The notes under the pieces are model-generated. The model was not told the DNA's origin and searched no databases. It saw only the letters and a list, made by a program, of their open reading frames with translations. Positions 42,890 to 52,252 of a stretch of 64,000 nucleotides of DNA are shown here, piece after piece. The translations under genes and the position numbers were made by a program. Positions within the stretch are counted from its first letter, which is position 1; each line of letters starts with the position of its first letter. The stretch is from an uncultured Prevotellaceae bacterium (lineage in GTDB: Bacteria; Bacteroidota; Bacteroidia; Bacteroidales; Bacteroidaceae): assembly GCA_902776935.1 (NCBI GenBank), contig CACYRS010000004.1:35075-99074 (forward strand). The letters are read 5' to 3'.

Positions 42890-44893
42890 TTATGCTCTGA
42901 TACACATTATTGTGAGGTCATCGTTGGCTTCTGCACCATCACGATGATGTTCTACTTCTTTCTTTAGAGTTTCAACTACCTGACGAGCACTCTTAAAGTC
43001 TGTATGTCGCAGGATGTCGAGCATGCGTTCATCTCCAAACTGCTCCTTATTCTTATTCTCAGCCTCATTAAGACCATCTGAATATATAAATAGCGGACGT
43101 CCCTTGATTGTTTCAATCTCCTCACCAATATATTCTATTCCGGGCCATAGTCCGATAGGTGCATTTGATTCCATTTCAAGGAACGACCCATGTTGTTCAT
43201 CACCTCCGATAACAGGAGGGTTATGACCTGCATTACAGAAATAGAGATGTCCTGTGGTAAGATTCATCTGACCAATGAACATAGTGACAAACATTCCGTT
43301 GTCGTTTTTCTCTGTAAGTTCCTCATTAAGCCTAGTGGCAATGGTAGCAGGCATCTGGTGCTGTTTTGCAAGAGCACGGAACAGACGTGTAGCTTGAGCC
43401 ATAAACAATGACGCTGGCACTCCCTTGCCAGAGACATCACCCAGACAGAAATATAAGGTGTCTTCTTCAAGCAGATAATCGTAGAGGTCACCACCTACTT
43501 CTCTTGCAGGAGTCATTGAGGCGTAGAGGTCAAGACCTTCACGTTTCGGGAAGATACTTGGCACCATAGACATCTGGATATCCCGTGCGATACGCAGTTC
43601 ACTCTCGATACGTTCCTTAGCGGTAGTGGTCTCTTCAAGTTGTTCATAGGCTTTCTGAAGGTCTTTATGTGCAACCTCCAGACGTTTTGCAGCACGATGA
43701 CGGAAGAACATGAATATTATCATGCCGACCAAGAAGAGCGCAATAGTTCCAATGATGAATCGGGAACGTTGTAACTTGCCTTTCATCTCCAGTTCGTCTA
43801 CCTTGAGAATTGTGTTTAACTCGTCAAGCTGCATACGCATATCTCTGGAGAAGGTGGAGTCTTTGTGTATATACAGAGAACGGTAAATCTGTGATGCATC
43901 TTCAGCCCTATTGGCTTTAAGGAGAATGTCTGCACGGATTATTCGAGCCGGCTCCCAGTCATCACTCTCCATCATTGGGGCATATTCGTCGCTGAGTTTG
44001 GTAGCAAGTTTGATGTCCCCCCTTTTATATGCCACCTGCGCACGTCTGACCAGACTCTGATACTTGCTATATTTATCATTTGTCAAATTGATGCGTTTGT
44101 CAGCCTCATCGAGTTCTTTATTTGCCTCATCGAGTCTTGATAGTCCGATAAGAGCACTTGCTTTCTGAATATGTAGCTCTGTATAGATACGATGCATATC
44201 ACCTTCAGAACGTGTATTTTTCCAATTATCTAACAGCTGATGCCATTCATTGGAGTATTTCAGTTCTTCAGCGTAGTCCTTCTTGTTTTCAAGGGCTTCG
44301 CACAGATATCCATAAGCTCTGTTAAGATCTACATATACATCACTATTCTGCTCTTTGAGGAGTTGCAAGCTGTGTTTATATGCCTTGATGGCTTCGTCGT
44401 TGTCGATCTCGATATAGATAAACCCCATTACCATATAAGCATCTGCTCGTCCTATATCGTCTTTTCTCTGTTGAGCATGTTCAAGCATCTTCTGCGCCTC
44501 ATGCAGAGCTGTCTGAGGCCTGTGGGAGAAATACAGCGATTCACACCTTATTCGCCAGATACTGTAATAATGTGTCCATTGTTCATTACGCTCCATCCAG
44601 GACATCTGGATAGGGGCCTCAGCAATCAGAATACTGTCTTGTTGGAAATTGTATAGAATGGATATCTTGTCACGTCTTACTCTTGCAGCTGAGTCGATGA
44701 GGGCATTGTTCTCAGCATAGTCTGCCATCTCGTCAAATACATTCATGGCCTCATTGAACTTGCCTTTTTTAAGAAGTTCTAGACGTAAAGCTATTAATTC
44801 CTTCCACTTGCCTTCATCGAACAAATTTGATGCCGACAGTGTCAGGCTGTTTAGCCCTAAAAACAGTATTATGACAAGATGTAATTTTTTCAT
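42890..44893 (-). CDS. TPR-containing SpoIIE/PP2C-type serine phosphatase
   Basis: 667 residues: signal peptide (1-21), tetratricopeptide-like helical repeats (about 25-370), one membrane helix (RSRFIIGTIALFLVGMIIFMF, about 375-395), a coiled coil (EVAHKDLQKAYEQLEETTT), and a cytoplasmic PP2C-type domain with ELRIARDIQMSMVP, AREVGGDLYDYLLE (metal Asp), LGDVSGKGVPASLFMA (metal Asp), FCNAGHNPPVI and EANDDLTIM (last Asp). It would sense via the TPR region and dephosphorylate anti-anti-sigma-like partners, none of which are encoded here. Its ATG abuts the proA stop with no spacer. Confidence 0.88.
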   Translation of the reverse strand: MKKLHLVIILFLGLNSLTLSASNLFDEGKWKELIALRLELLKKGKFNEAMNVFDEMADYAENNALIDSAARVRRDKISILYNFQQDSILIAEAPIQMSWMERNEQWTHYYSIWRIRCESLYFSHRPQTALHEAQKMLEHAQQRKDDIGRADAYMVMGFIYIEIDNDEAIKAYKHSLQLLKEQNSDVYVDLNRAYGYLCEALENKKDYAEELKYSNEWHQLLDNWKNTRSEGDMHRIYTELHIQKASALIGLSRLDEANKELDEADKRINLTNDKYSKYQSLVRRAQVAYKRGDIKLATKLSDEYAPMMESDDWEPARIIRADILLKANRAEDASQIYRSLYIHKDSTFSRDMRMQLDELNTILKVDELEMKGKLQRSRFIIGTIALFLVGMIIFMFFRHRAAKRLEVAHKDLQKAYEQLEETTTAKERIESELRIARDIQMSMVPSIFPKREGLDLYASMTPAREVGGDLYDYLLEEDTLYFCLGDVSGKGVPASLFMAQATRLFRALAKQHQMPATIATRLNEELTEKNDNGMFVTMFIGQMNLTTGHLYFCNAGHNPPVIGGDEQHGSFLEMESNAPIGLWPGIEYIGEEIETIKGRPLFIYSDGLNEAENKNKEQFGDERMLDILRHTDFKSARQVVETLKKEVEHHRDGAEANDDLTIMCIRA

Positions 44894-46135
44894 TTATGGA
44901 CGTGTCTGTCCCTCGCCTTCAATAAGCCATTTGTAGGTGCAGATTTCTTCGAGAGCCATAGGACCACGAGGACCGAGTTTCTGTGTGGAGATGCCTATTT
45001 CAGCACCAAGTCCGAACTGGGCTCCATCAGTGAAAGATGTAGGAACATTCCAATAAACACATGCGGCATCGACGTGAGCCTGGAACTTACGGGCAGTCTG
45101 CTCATTCTTTGTTATGATCGACTCACTATGTCCAGAGCCGTTCTCATCGATATGTTCGAGAGCCTCTTCGAGAGAGGAGACGGTTTTTATGGCGAGCTTG
45201 TAGTCCATGAACTCAGTGCCGAAGCTATCATCTTTAGCATGTTCCAGATATGGATATTTGCCATCAAGGACATTATAAGCTTGAACATCGGCATAGAGGA
45301 TGACATTCTTCTCAGCCATAGGTTTTACGAGCTCTTCAAGATCGGCTAGCCTATCTTGATGGACAAGCAAGCAATCGAGGGCGTTGCAGACAGAGACTCT
45401 GCGGGTCTTGGCATTGTTGATGATTGCCTTGCCCATTTCGAGATCGCCATCCTTATCAAAGTATGTATTTACTACTCCTGCTCCAGTCTCGATAACAGGA
45501 ATGCGGGCAGTGTCGCGAACAAAGTCGATGAGCTTTCTTCCTCCACGAGGGATGCAGAGATCAACATATCCTACTGCATTCAGCATCTCTCCTGTAGCCT
45601 CGTGAGTAGCCGGAAGCAGTGCAACTACATCTTTGTTGACGCCATATTTCTCGAGCACCTCATGAATCAGTGCCACCTCCTCTCGATTTGAGCTATCAGC
45701 ATCCTTACCACCTTTTAACACACATGCATTGCCACTCTTGAAACAGAGCGAGAAGACATCGAACGTTACATTAGGACGAGCCTCGTAGATCATTCCGATG
45801 ACACCAAAGGGAACACTTACGCGACAAAGATGAAGTCCGTTGGCAAGTGTCTTCTGCTTAGTGATATGTCCCAATGGCGATGGTAGTGTAGCCACGTTTC
45901 GCATATCAGATGCGATGCCCTCTAGACGACTGTCTGTGAGTTGCAGACGATCATAAAGAGGATTGTCCTTCGACATTTTAGCAAGATCCTGAGCATTAGC
46001 TTCAAGGATTCTCTGTTTGTTGTTTATGATAGCCTCAGCAACAGCCAGCAGTATCTCATTACGCTGTTCATCACTCAACAGTGCCAGGCTCTTGCTGGCT
46101 CGCTTCACTTTCTCAAATGTCTCTTTCAGTTGCAT
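44894..46135 (-). CDS. proA: Gamma-glutamyl phosphate reductase (glutamate-5-semialdehyde dehydrogenase)
   Basis: 413 residues, full length. Seen are [61 protein letters not shown] (catalytic Cys) and [19 protein letters not shown]. It reduces glutamyl-5-phosphate to glutamate semialdehyde, the second step of proline synthesis. It is seven bases behind proB and directly ahead of the phosphatase gene. Confidence 0.96.
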   Translation of the reverse strand: MQLKETFEKVKRASKSLALLSDEQRNEILLAVAEAIINNKQRILEANAQDLAKMSKDNPLYDRLQLTDSRLEGIASDMRNVATLPSPLGHITKQKTLANGLHLCRVSVPFGVIGMIYEARPNVTFDVFSLCFKSGNACVLKGGKDADSSNREEVALIHEVLEKYGVNKDVVALLPATHEATGEMLNAVGYVDLCIPRGGRKLIDFVRDTARIPVIETGAGVVNTYFDKDGDLEMGKAIINNAKTRRVSVCNALDCLLVHQDRLADLEELVKPMAEKNVILYADVQAYNVLDGKYPYLEHAKDDSFGTEFMDYKLAIKTVSSLEEALEHIDENGSGHSESIITKNEQTARKFQAHVDAACVYWNVPTSFTDGAQFGLGAEIGISTQKLGPRGPMALEEICTYKWLIEGEGQTRP

Positions 46136-46142
46136 GTCCTGT

Positions 46143-46931
46143 CTAAATTATTGTATTATCTGTCTTGGGTTGAAACTCTGTATGCAATGTTGCATCAGGG
46201 TGCTCTATGAGGTCAGTGAGGATATTCTCTCTCTCTCCGTTTGCGATAATCACTTTTATTCCAGCTTGCGATACCTTGTTGGCAGTAGTGTATTTTGAGT
46301 GCATGCCACCACGTCCGAAGGCACTCTTCTCGGGCTGAATATACTCAGAGAGGTCGCGGCCTGGGGCAACAGTCTTTATGAGCTTTGCCTCTGGGTCGTC
46401 AGGATGACGGTCGAAGATGCCATCGATGTTAGATAGAAGTATCAATGTGTCTGCCTTCATCATCTGTGCGATAAGACCTGATAGCTCATCGTTATCAGTA
46501 AACATCAGCTCGGTAACAGAAACAGTGTCGTTCTCATTCACGATAGGAAGCACATCATTTTCCAGCATAACAGTCATACAGGCCCGCTGGTTCTGATATT
46601 GCTCGCCTGGTTCGAAGTTCTCTTTCATAGTAAGAACCTGTCCTACATGGATGCCGAACTCTCTGAACAGGTCATAATAGAGTCCAACGAGTTTTACCTG
46701 ACCCACAGCAGAGAAGAGCTGGCGCTGTTCTACGGAGTCGAGCGAGTGGTCGACAGTCAGTTCTCTGCGTCCACAGGCCACAGCACCAGAAGACACTACA
46801 ATCACTTCGATGCCATTCTTCCTGAGCCATGCAATCTGGTCAACAAGTGCTGACATACGGGTAACATCGAGTTTTCCGTCCTTTCGTGTCAGGACATTTG
46901 AGCCTATCTTGATAACTATCCTTCTTTTCAT
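46143..46931 (-). CDS. proB: Glutamate 5-kinase (no PUA domain)
   Basis: 262 residues, an amino-acid-kinase domain only; the E. coli enzyme is about 367 with a C-terminal PUA domain. Motifs are [42 protein letters not shown] and [20 protein letters not shown]. It phosphorylates glutamate for proline synthesis. The short form without PUA occurs in other Bacteroidetes. Its start overlaps the yraN stop by ATGA. Confidence 0.94.
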   Translation of the reverse strand: MKRRIVIKIGSNVLTRKDGKLDVTRMSALVDQIAWLRKNGIEVIVVSSGAVACGRRELTVDHSLDSVEQRQLFSAVGQVKLVGLYYDLFREFGIHVGQVLTMKENFEPGEQYQNQRACMTVMLENDVLPIVNENDTVSVTELMFTDNDELSGLIAQMMKADTLILLSNIDGIFDRHPDDPEAKLIKTVAPGRDLSEYIQPEKSAFGRGGMHSKYTTANKVSQAGIKVIIANGERENILTDLIEHPDATLHTEFQPKTDNTII

Positions 46932-47287
46932 ATCAGTGTTACATCTTTGATGTGATCAATCTCTGGTGTCAAACCAATCATGCCAACAATGCTTATAATG
47001 TCGAAGCGTATGGGGGCATTGATATGATGCGACTTCACGAAGTGGTTTGTGGCAGACAGAAGACTTAGTCGTTTCTTGTAGTCGATAGCTTCTTCGGGAT
47101 TGCCGAAAAGTCTGTTTCGCCGGGTCTTTACCTCGATTATTACTAACGTGTCCTCGTCTTTGGCAATGATGTCAAGGTCGTGGTGGCCAGACTTCCAGTC
47201 TCGCTGAATGATCTCATAGCCTTTCTTTTCAACGAATGCGGCTGCTATCTCCTCGCCCCACTTCCCTAACTCATTATGCGCTGCCAT
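46928..47287 (-). CDS. YraN/UPF0102 family nuclease-fold protein
   Basis: 119 residues. NELGKWGEEIAAAFVEKKGYEI begins the family, and HHDLDIIAKDEDTLVIIEVKTRR is the PD-(D/E)xK-type core (Asp and Glu-x-Lys). The family is a putative Holliday-junction-resolvase-like fold of unknown role. It overlaps proB by four bases and shares one base with the acyl-CoA synthetase stop. Confidence 0.92.
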   Translation of the reverse strand: MAAHNELGKWGEEIAAAFVEKKGYEIIQRDWKSGHHDLDIIAKDEDTLVIIEVKTRRNRLFGNPEEAIDYKKRLSLLSATNHFVKSHHINAPIRFDIISIVGMIGLTPEIDHIKDVTLI

Positions 47288-48939
47288 TATTTCTCTGCGT
47301 CCTTCTTACGAATCTCTACACGACGGATCTTGCCGCTGATGGTCTTTGGCAACTCGTCGACAAACTCGATGATTCGAGGATATTTATAAGGAGCCGTCTC
47401 TTTCTTCACATGCTGCTGAAGCTCCTTGATGAGGTCATCGCCAGCCTTGTCCTTCCACTCCTTGCCGAGAACAACTGTTGCCTTTACTACCATACCTCGG
47501 ATATCATCGGGTACACCAGTGATGGCACACTCAACGACAGCAGGGTGAGTCATCAGGGCACTCTCTACCTCGAATGGACCGATACGATAACCTGATGACT
47601 TGATGACATCATCGATACGGCCCTCAAACCAATAGTAGCCATCCTCATCGCGCCAAGCCATATCGCCTGTGTGGTAGATGCCATCGTGCCAAGCCTCACG
47701 GGTCTTCTCTTCATCACGATAGTATCCTTTGAAGAGTCCGATAGGTTTCTTATCGCCTACACGGATCACAATCTCGCCCTTCTCACCATCCTCACAACTG
47801 GTGCCATCGGCACGAAGCAGGTCGATGTCATATTGTGCGTTGGGGATACCCATTGATCCTGGTTTTGGCTCCATCCAGGGGAAGGTGCCGAGTGTCATTG
47901 TGGTTTCTGTCTGTCCGAAGCCTTCCATCATCTTTATACCTGTCTTCTCATAGAACTTATCGAAGACGGCGGGATTCAGGGCTTCTCCAGCCGTACAGCA
48001 GTACTCAAGACTGCTGAGGTCGTATTTACTCAGGTCCTCGCGTATCATAAAACGGTAGATTGTAGGAGGTGCACAGAAAGAGGTTACTTTGTATTTTTCT
48101 ATCTGGTGCAACAGGTTGTCAGCATTGAACTTCTCGTGATCATAAACGAATACCGTTGCTCCAGCAAACCACTGTCCATAGAACTTACCCCATACAGCTT
48201 TTCCCCAACCAGTATCTGCTACTGTCAGATGGAGTGAACCATCATGGAGATTATGCCAGAAACAGCCAGTTGACAGATGGCCCATCGCGTAGAGATAGTC
48301 ATGAGCCACCATCTTCGGCTCACCGCTGGTACCAGAGGTGAAGTACATCAGCATAGTGTCGTCGTTCTCGTTGACGAATGCCGGGCGCAGAAATTTGGGA
48401 GCCTGTTGCCATTCCTTTTTCCAGTTATGGAAACCTTCTTCATCGCCCAGCGTGATATATTGCTTCACGGTAGGACTCTCAGACATGGCCAGTTTAATCT
48501 GTCCGATAATATAATCATCTTTTGCACAGATGATAGCCTTAACAGAGGCACGAGTGTTACGATACACGATATCATGCTTAGTCAGCATGTGGGTAGCGGG
48601 AATAACGATGGCTCCTATCTTACAGAGTGCCAGCATGATAACCCACCATTCATAATGACGTTTTAGAATCAGCATTACAGGGTCGTTTTTGCCGATGCCT
48701 AAGCTCTGTAAGTAAGAAGCTGCCTGGTCTGTCTGTTCCTTAAGTTCACCATAAGTGGTACGAATCTCCTCGCCTTGGTCGTTTGTCCAAAGGATGGCAA
48801 GTTTCTCAGGGGCCTCCTCTGCCCACGCATCCATCACATCGTAGGCGAAGTTAAAATTCTCTGGAATGATAAACTCCAGATTCTTGTTGTAATCCTCTAC
48901 AGACGTAAACTTTGTCTGTTTTAAAAATCTCTCTATCAT
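47287..48939 (-). CDS. AMP-forming acyl-CoA synthetase (acetyl/medium-chain type)
   Basis: 550 residues. The ANL superfamily is shown by MLMYFTSGTSGEPKMVAHD (P-loop), EGFGQTETTMTLG (A5), YHTGDMAWRDEDGYYWFEGR (A7), IDDVIKSSGYRIGPFEVES (A8) and LPKTISGKIRRVEI (A10 Lys). It activates a carboxylic acid as adenylate and forms the CoA thioester. The chain length is uncertain; the ACSM-like length and motifs suggest short or medium acids. It is nine bases behind an XRE-cupin regulator that may control it. Confidence 0.9.
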   Translation of the reverse strand: MIERFLKQTKFTSVEDYNKNLEFIIPENFNFAYDVMDAWAEEAPEKLAILWTNDQGEEIRTTYGELKEQTDQAASYLQSLGIGKNDPVMLILKRHYEWWVIMLALCKIGAIVIPATHMLTKHDIVYRNTRASVKAIICAKDDYIIGQIKLAMSESPTVKQYITLGDEEGFHNWKKEWQQAPKFLRPAFVNENDDTMLMYFTSGTSGEPKMVAHDYLYAMGHLSTGCFWHNLHDGSLHLTVADTGWGKAVWGKFYGQWFAGATVFVYDHEKFNADNLLHQIEKYKVTSFCAPPTIYRFMIREDLSKYDLSSLEYCCTAGEALNPAVFDKFYEKTGIKMMEGFGQTETTMTLGTFPWMEPKPGSMGIPNAQYDIDLLRADGTSCEDGEKGEIVIRVGDKKPIGLFKGYYRDEEKTREAWHDGIYHTGDMAWRDEDGYYWFEGRIDDVIKSSGYRIGPFEVESALMTHPAVVECAITGVPDDIRGMVVKATVVLGKEWKDKAGDDLIKELQQHVKKETAPYKYPRIIEFVDELPKTISGKIRRVEIRKKDAEK

Positions 48940-48948
48940 AAGTCTGGT

Positions 48949-49506
48949 TTATTCTACTGTAAATGCGAGGAACTTTACGGCCTTGTCGCCAACGGCCAGC
49001 ATTCCGTGAGGCTTTGTGGAGTCGAAATAGATTGAGTCGCCCTCTTCGAGGATTATGGTCTTACCTCCGATATAGAGTTCCATCTTTCCTTCGAGTACCA
49101 TGTTAAACTCCTGCCCTGGGTGAGTGTTCTTGTAGATGGTATGTGCCTCTGGCTTTGGCTCAACGGTGACGATAAACACGTCGGCCTTGTGATTTACGAA
49201 ACCTCCAACAAGACTCTGGTACTTATATGCCTTGGTGCGCTCGATGGACATACCCTGCCCTTTGCGAGTAACATAATACGATTTCATGTGTGGTGCTTCG
49301 GCAAAGATCAGTTCCTCTGTCGATACGCCATATTTGTGGGCAATCTTCATCAGATTTGAGATTGTGATATCCAACTCTCCTGCCTCGATCTTTTTATACT
49401 TATCAGAGCTGATGCCGATGGTCTCGGCCATCTCACTTACTGGTATGTCGAGCACGTCGCGAAGTCCACGAAGGCGCTCACCTATTTGCTTTAACTGTTC
49501 GTCCAT
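48949..49506 (-). CDS. XRE-family regulator with C-terminal cupin
   Basis: 185 residues: helix-turn-helix at about 8-65 (LRGLRDVLDIPVSEMAETIG and KYKKIEAGELDITISNLMKIA) and a cupin beta-barrel at about 110-183 (HPGQEFNMVLEGKMELYIGG, LEEGDSIYFDSTKPHGML). This architecture senses a small molecule in the cupin pocket. Its position directly in front of the acyl-CoA synthetase suggests it answers to that enzyme's substrate. It starts 47 bases after proC. Confidence 0.9.
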   Translation of the reverse strand: MDEQLKQIGERLRGLRDVLDIPVSEMAETIGISSDKYKKIEAGELDITISNLMKIAHKYGVSTEELIFAEAPHMKSYYVTRKGQGMSIERTKAYKYQSLVGGFVNHKADVFIVTVEPKPEAHTIYKNTHPGQEFNMVLEGKMELYIGGKTIILEEGDSIYFDSTKPHGMLAVGDKAVKFLAFTVE

Positions 49507-49553
49507 ATATCTTAATGCTTAGTAATCATAACTGTCCACTATCCACTCTCAAC

Positions 49554-50333
49554 TTATTTCGCTCCAGCCTTTAATCCTCGGATCACAGCAGACGTGAAAC
49601 CTGCATGCTCCATCTCGTTGAGTCCCTTGATGGTCACACCTCCAGGAGTCGTTACCAGGTCGATGGCTGCCTCTGGGTGCATACCGCTGGTCTCAAGCAG
49701 TTCTACGGCTCCCTTCATTGTCTGCATCACGATTGCTTTGGCATCATCGGCCTTGAAACCTAGTTCCACACCACCTTCGGAGGCTGCACGGATATAGCGC
49801 ATGGCATAGGCGATGCCACAAGAGGCGAGGGTAGTGCCTGCTGCCAGATGCTGTTCGTCAGTAATCAGGGTGCTTCCCATCTCATCGAAGATATTCACTA
49901 CTTTCCGTGAAGCCTCTTCTGATGCTCCGATAGGAACGATGAATGTCATGGATACCATTTCTGCTATTGCTATGTTTGGAATTACAAGGAACAAGGGAGG
50001 GCAGTTTTCGCCTAACCAAGTCTTAATGTCCTCAGACTTTACACCAGCAGCAATCACGATCAGTATCTGTTTTTTAGGATTGAGCTCTGCTTTGATGTCT
50101 TTGAGGACTTGTTCCACTAACCAGGGTTTAACAACTACACAGACAATATCTGCAGTATCTGCTGCCAACTTGTTGTCAGTAGTCACACTGACGCCCATCT
50201 TTGCGAATTTTTCTGTTACCTGAGTTGAAGGGTCGCTTACGGTAATGTCCTCATTCTTAAACTGCTGACCTTTGATCAGTCCTTCAACAGTGGCGCCTCC
50301 CATGGCACCTGCACCTATTACTGATATTTTCAT
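49554..50333 (-). CDS. proC: Pyrroline-5-carboxylate reductase
   Basis: 259 residues. The N-terminal Rossmann motif is ISVIGAGAMGGATVEGLIKG, VCVVVKPWLVEQVL is the core strand, and the family signature appears near the end (LETSGMHPEAAIDLVTTPGGVTIKGLNEME, given here in part). It is the last enzyme of proline synthesis, NAD(P)H-dependent. It lies 41 bases after argD in the same orientation. Confidence 0.94.
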   Translation of the reverse strand: MKISVIGAGAMGGATVEGLIKGQQFKNEDITVSDPSTQVTEKFAKMGVSVTTDNKLAADTADIVCVVVKPWLVEQVLKDIKAELNPKKQILIVIAAGVKSEDIKTWLGENCPPLFLVIPNIAIAEMVSMTFIVPIGASEEASRKVVNIFDEMGSTLITDEQHLAAGTTLASCGIAYAMRYIRAASEGGVELGFKADDAKAIVMQTMKGAVELLETSGMHPEAAIDLVTTPGGVTIKGLNEMEHAGFTSAVIRGLKAGAK

Positions 50334-50374
50334 TTTGCCTTATGTCTCTTCTGTTCTTATGTCTAAAAATTGTC

Positions 50375-51511
50375 TTATGGCAGAGCTTTTATCAGTCTCT
50401 CCACAAAGTCGTCAGCCTCTGCCTTAGTCAGGCACAGTGGCGGCAACAGACGCAGGATGTTCGTTCCGGCACAACCGGTAAAACAATGCTCCTGATATAT
50501 AAGTGGCTGTCGCACATCCTTATGTGGAATGTCGAGATCGATTCCGATCATCAGTCCGCGTCCTCTCACATCTATGATATGTGGCTGTGTCTTTTGCAAC
50601 TCCTTCAATTTGGAAATAAGGTATTCACCCACCTCATGAGCATTCTCCACGAGGGCCTCCTGCTCAAACACGTCGAGAACTGCCAATGCTGCTGCACAAG
50701 CCAGGTGATTGCCTCCAAATGTGGTGCCCAGCTGTCCGTAGACGGGCTTGAACTCTGGTGAAATCAGAACTGCACCCATGGGAAAACCATTGGCGATGCC
50801 CTTAGCCACTGTGATGATATCCGGTTTGATGCCTAACCACTGGTGAGCAAAGAACTTACCGCTTCTGCCATAGCCGCACTGAATCTCGTCGCAGATAAGT
50901 ACAGTGCCATAACGCTTACAGGCAGCAGCCAGTCCCTGAGCGAATTCTGGTGTGGCGAGTTTGATACCGCCTACGCCTTGAATGCATTCTAAGATTACTG
51001 CACACACATCACCCTTCTGCAGTTCAGCCTCCCAGGCGGGCAGGTCGTTCATGGGCAGATATGTAACGTGGCCGTTGTCATTGATAGGTGCAATAATCTT
51101 CGGATTGTTCGTTACCTCCACAGCCAACGAAGTACGTCCGTGAAAAGCCTTCTCACAAGAGAGTACACGTTTCCTGCCGTTGGTAAACGAAGCGAGTTTC
51201 AGCGCATTCTCATTGGCTTCGGCTCCGCTGTTGATCAGGAACAGCTGATAGTCGTCGTAGCCACTGATCTTTCCCAGTCGCTCAGCCAGTTCCACCTGTA
51301 GTTTGTTGATCACTGAGTTGGAGTAGAATCCAATCTTCTGCAACTGCTCCGTCACCTTTTCTATATAGTGCGGATGCGAGTGTCCGATGCTGATAACGGC
51401 ATGTCCGCCATAAAGGTCCAGATACTCCTGACCCTTGTCGTCCCATACCTTGCAGCCTTTGCCCCTGACGATGTTAACGTCGAAGAGCGGATATACGTCG
51501 AATAGTTTCAT
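50375..51511 (-). CDS. argD: Acetylornithine/succinylornithine aminotransferase
   Basis: 378 residues. Class-III aminotransferase marks are YLDLYGGHAVISIGH, NSGAEANENALKLA, FHGRTSLAVEVTN, LICDEIQCGYGRSG (PLP Asp) and ITVAKGIANGFPMGAVL (Schiff-base Lys). It converts N-acylglutamate semialdehyde to N-acylornithine. In relatives it follows argC directly; here argC lies 8.2 kb upstream and argD has its own promoter at 51556-51563. Confidence 0.94.
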   Translation of the reverse strand: MKLFDVYPLFDVNIVRGKGCKVWDDKGQEYLDLYGGHAVISIGHSHPHYIEKVTEQLQKIGFYSNSVINKLQVELAERLGKISGYDDYQLFLINSGAEANENALKLASFTNGRKRVLSCEKAFHGRTSLAVEVTNNPKIIAPINDNGHVTYLPMNDLPAWEAELQKGDVCAVILECIQGVGGIKLATPEFAQGLAAACKRYGTVLICDEIQCGYGRSGKFFAHQWLGIKPDIITVAKGIANGFPMGAVLISPEFKPVYGQLGTTFGGNHLACAAALAVLDVFEQEALVENAHEVGEYLISKLKELQKTQPHIIDVRGRGLMIGIDLDIPHKDVRQPLIYQEHCFTGCAGTNILRLLPPLCLTKAEADDFVERLIKALP

Positions 51512-51543
51512 AAACTACAATATTATCTCTAAACTTTAAACTC

Positions 51544-51603
51544 AAAAGACGGGTGCAAAGTTACTGCAAATATCCGAAAACAAAGCAATTTCACCCGTCT
51601 TTT
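51544..51603. promoter_or_regulatory. argD promoter bracketed by a 12-bp perfect inverted repeat
   Basis: AAAAGACGGGTG (51544-51555) and CACCCGTCTTTT (51592-51603) enclose 36 bp that include the minus-strand -7 box TAACTTTG (complement of 51556-51563). It could be an operator, an attenuator-like hairpin or a terminator for incoming transcripts. Confidence 0.7.
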
Positions 51604-51644
51604 TGCATAAAAATAACAAAGACAGACGAAAAAATGTATAACTT

Positions 51645-51660
51645 GAGCATAATTATGCTC
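51645..51660. promoter_or_regulatory. Perfect 16-bp palindrome, candidate ArgR box
   Basis: GAGCATAATTATGCTC is a perfect palindrome 82 bp upstream of the argD -7 box. Its core GCATAATTATGC matches 10 of 12 bases of GCATATTTTTGC in front of argR (63155-63166), and it has the AT-rich centre of known ARG boxes. Confidence 0.5.
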
Positions 51661-51772
51661 TATAATGTGATGATTCAGAAGATAAGTAGAGCGTTCCTAA
51701 TTACCAACCAATCGTATCTGATCGTTCATTAGATTACCAAAAACTACTTTTTTAGAATAATAGTTGCTATAA

Positions 51773-52252
51773 TGCCTACATGCCTACATAAAAACGCCTA
51801 AAATGCCGATAAACAAAGGGATTTTTGCTGTTTGTAACCTACATAAATCCTACATAATACCTACATACTGCTTGCATGCCTCTTGCATACATTTAGCCCC
51901 CTATCTGGTTAAACCAAGGTAGGCATTCCGCGAATCCTATCCTTAACGGGAGTGATAAATTCTCGAGAGAATTTGATGCTTACCTCCCTATCCAACAATT
52001 GTTAGTACGTATCTAAGTAGATAATTCTCTCGAGAATTTTCTTGCTACCCTTAACTTCAGAACCCGCGAAGTCGTATCTTTTATCGTGCTATCTCCCTGT
52101 GCAAATGTTAAGAAACAGGTATTTTGATATATTTTTTGGTCAAATTTATGTAGGCATCATGTAGGCTTTATGTAGGATTAATGTAGGTTGAAATGGTACT
52201 TAACTTTGATAAATACAGAGTGTTATGCCGATTTTATGTAGGCATGTAGGCA
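51773..52252. repeat. Symmetric 11-bp-phased CCTACAT array, MITE- or origin-like element
   Basis: Left arm: CCTACAT at 51775 and 51783 (8-bp spacing), then 51838, 51849 and 51860 (11-bp spacing), continued by CTTGCAT at 51871 and 51882. Right arm: the complement ATGTAGG at 52148, 52159, 52170 and 52181 (11-bp spacing), then 52236 and 52244 (8-bp spacing). The gap between the 8-bp pair and the phased array is 55 bp on both sides. The outer ends are a perfect inverted repeat GCCTACATGCCTACAT / ATGTAGGCATGTAGGC plus flanking TTTT/AAAA. About 260 bp of core lie between. Confidence 0.85.
51957..52039. repeat. 17-bp perfect inverted repeat around a central palindrome
   Basis: AAATTCTCGAGAGAATT (51957-51973) and AATTCTCTCGAGAATTT (52023-52039) are exact inverse complements 49 bp apart. 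The palindrome AACAATTGTT (51994-52003) sits exactly at their midpoint. The whole lies in the core of the CCTACAT element. Confidence 0.85.

Noticed and set aside
51773-52252. CCTACAT repeats as a CRISPR array
   Set aside because: Repeats are 7 bp with 1-4 bp between, on both strands in mirror order. There are no spacers of CRISPR length and no cas genes nearby.
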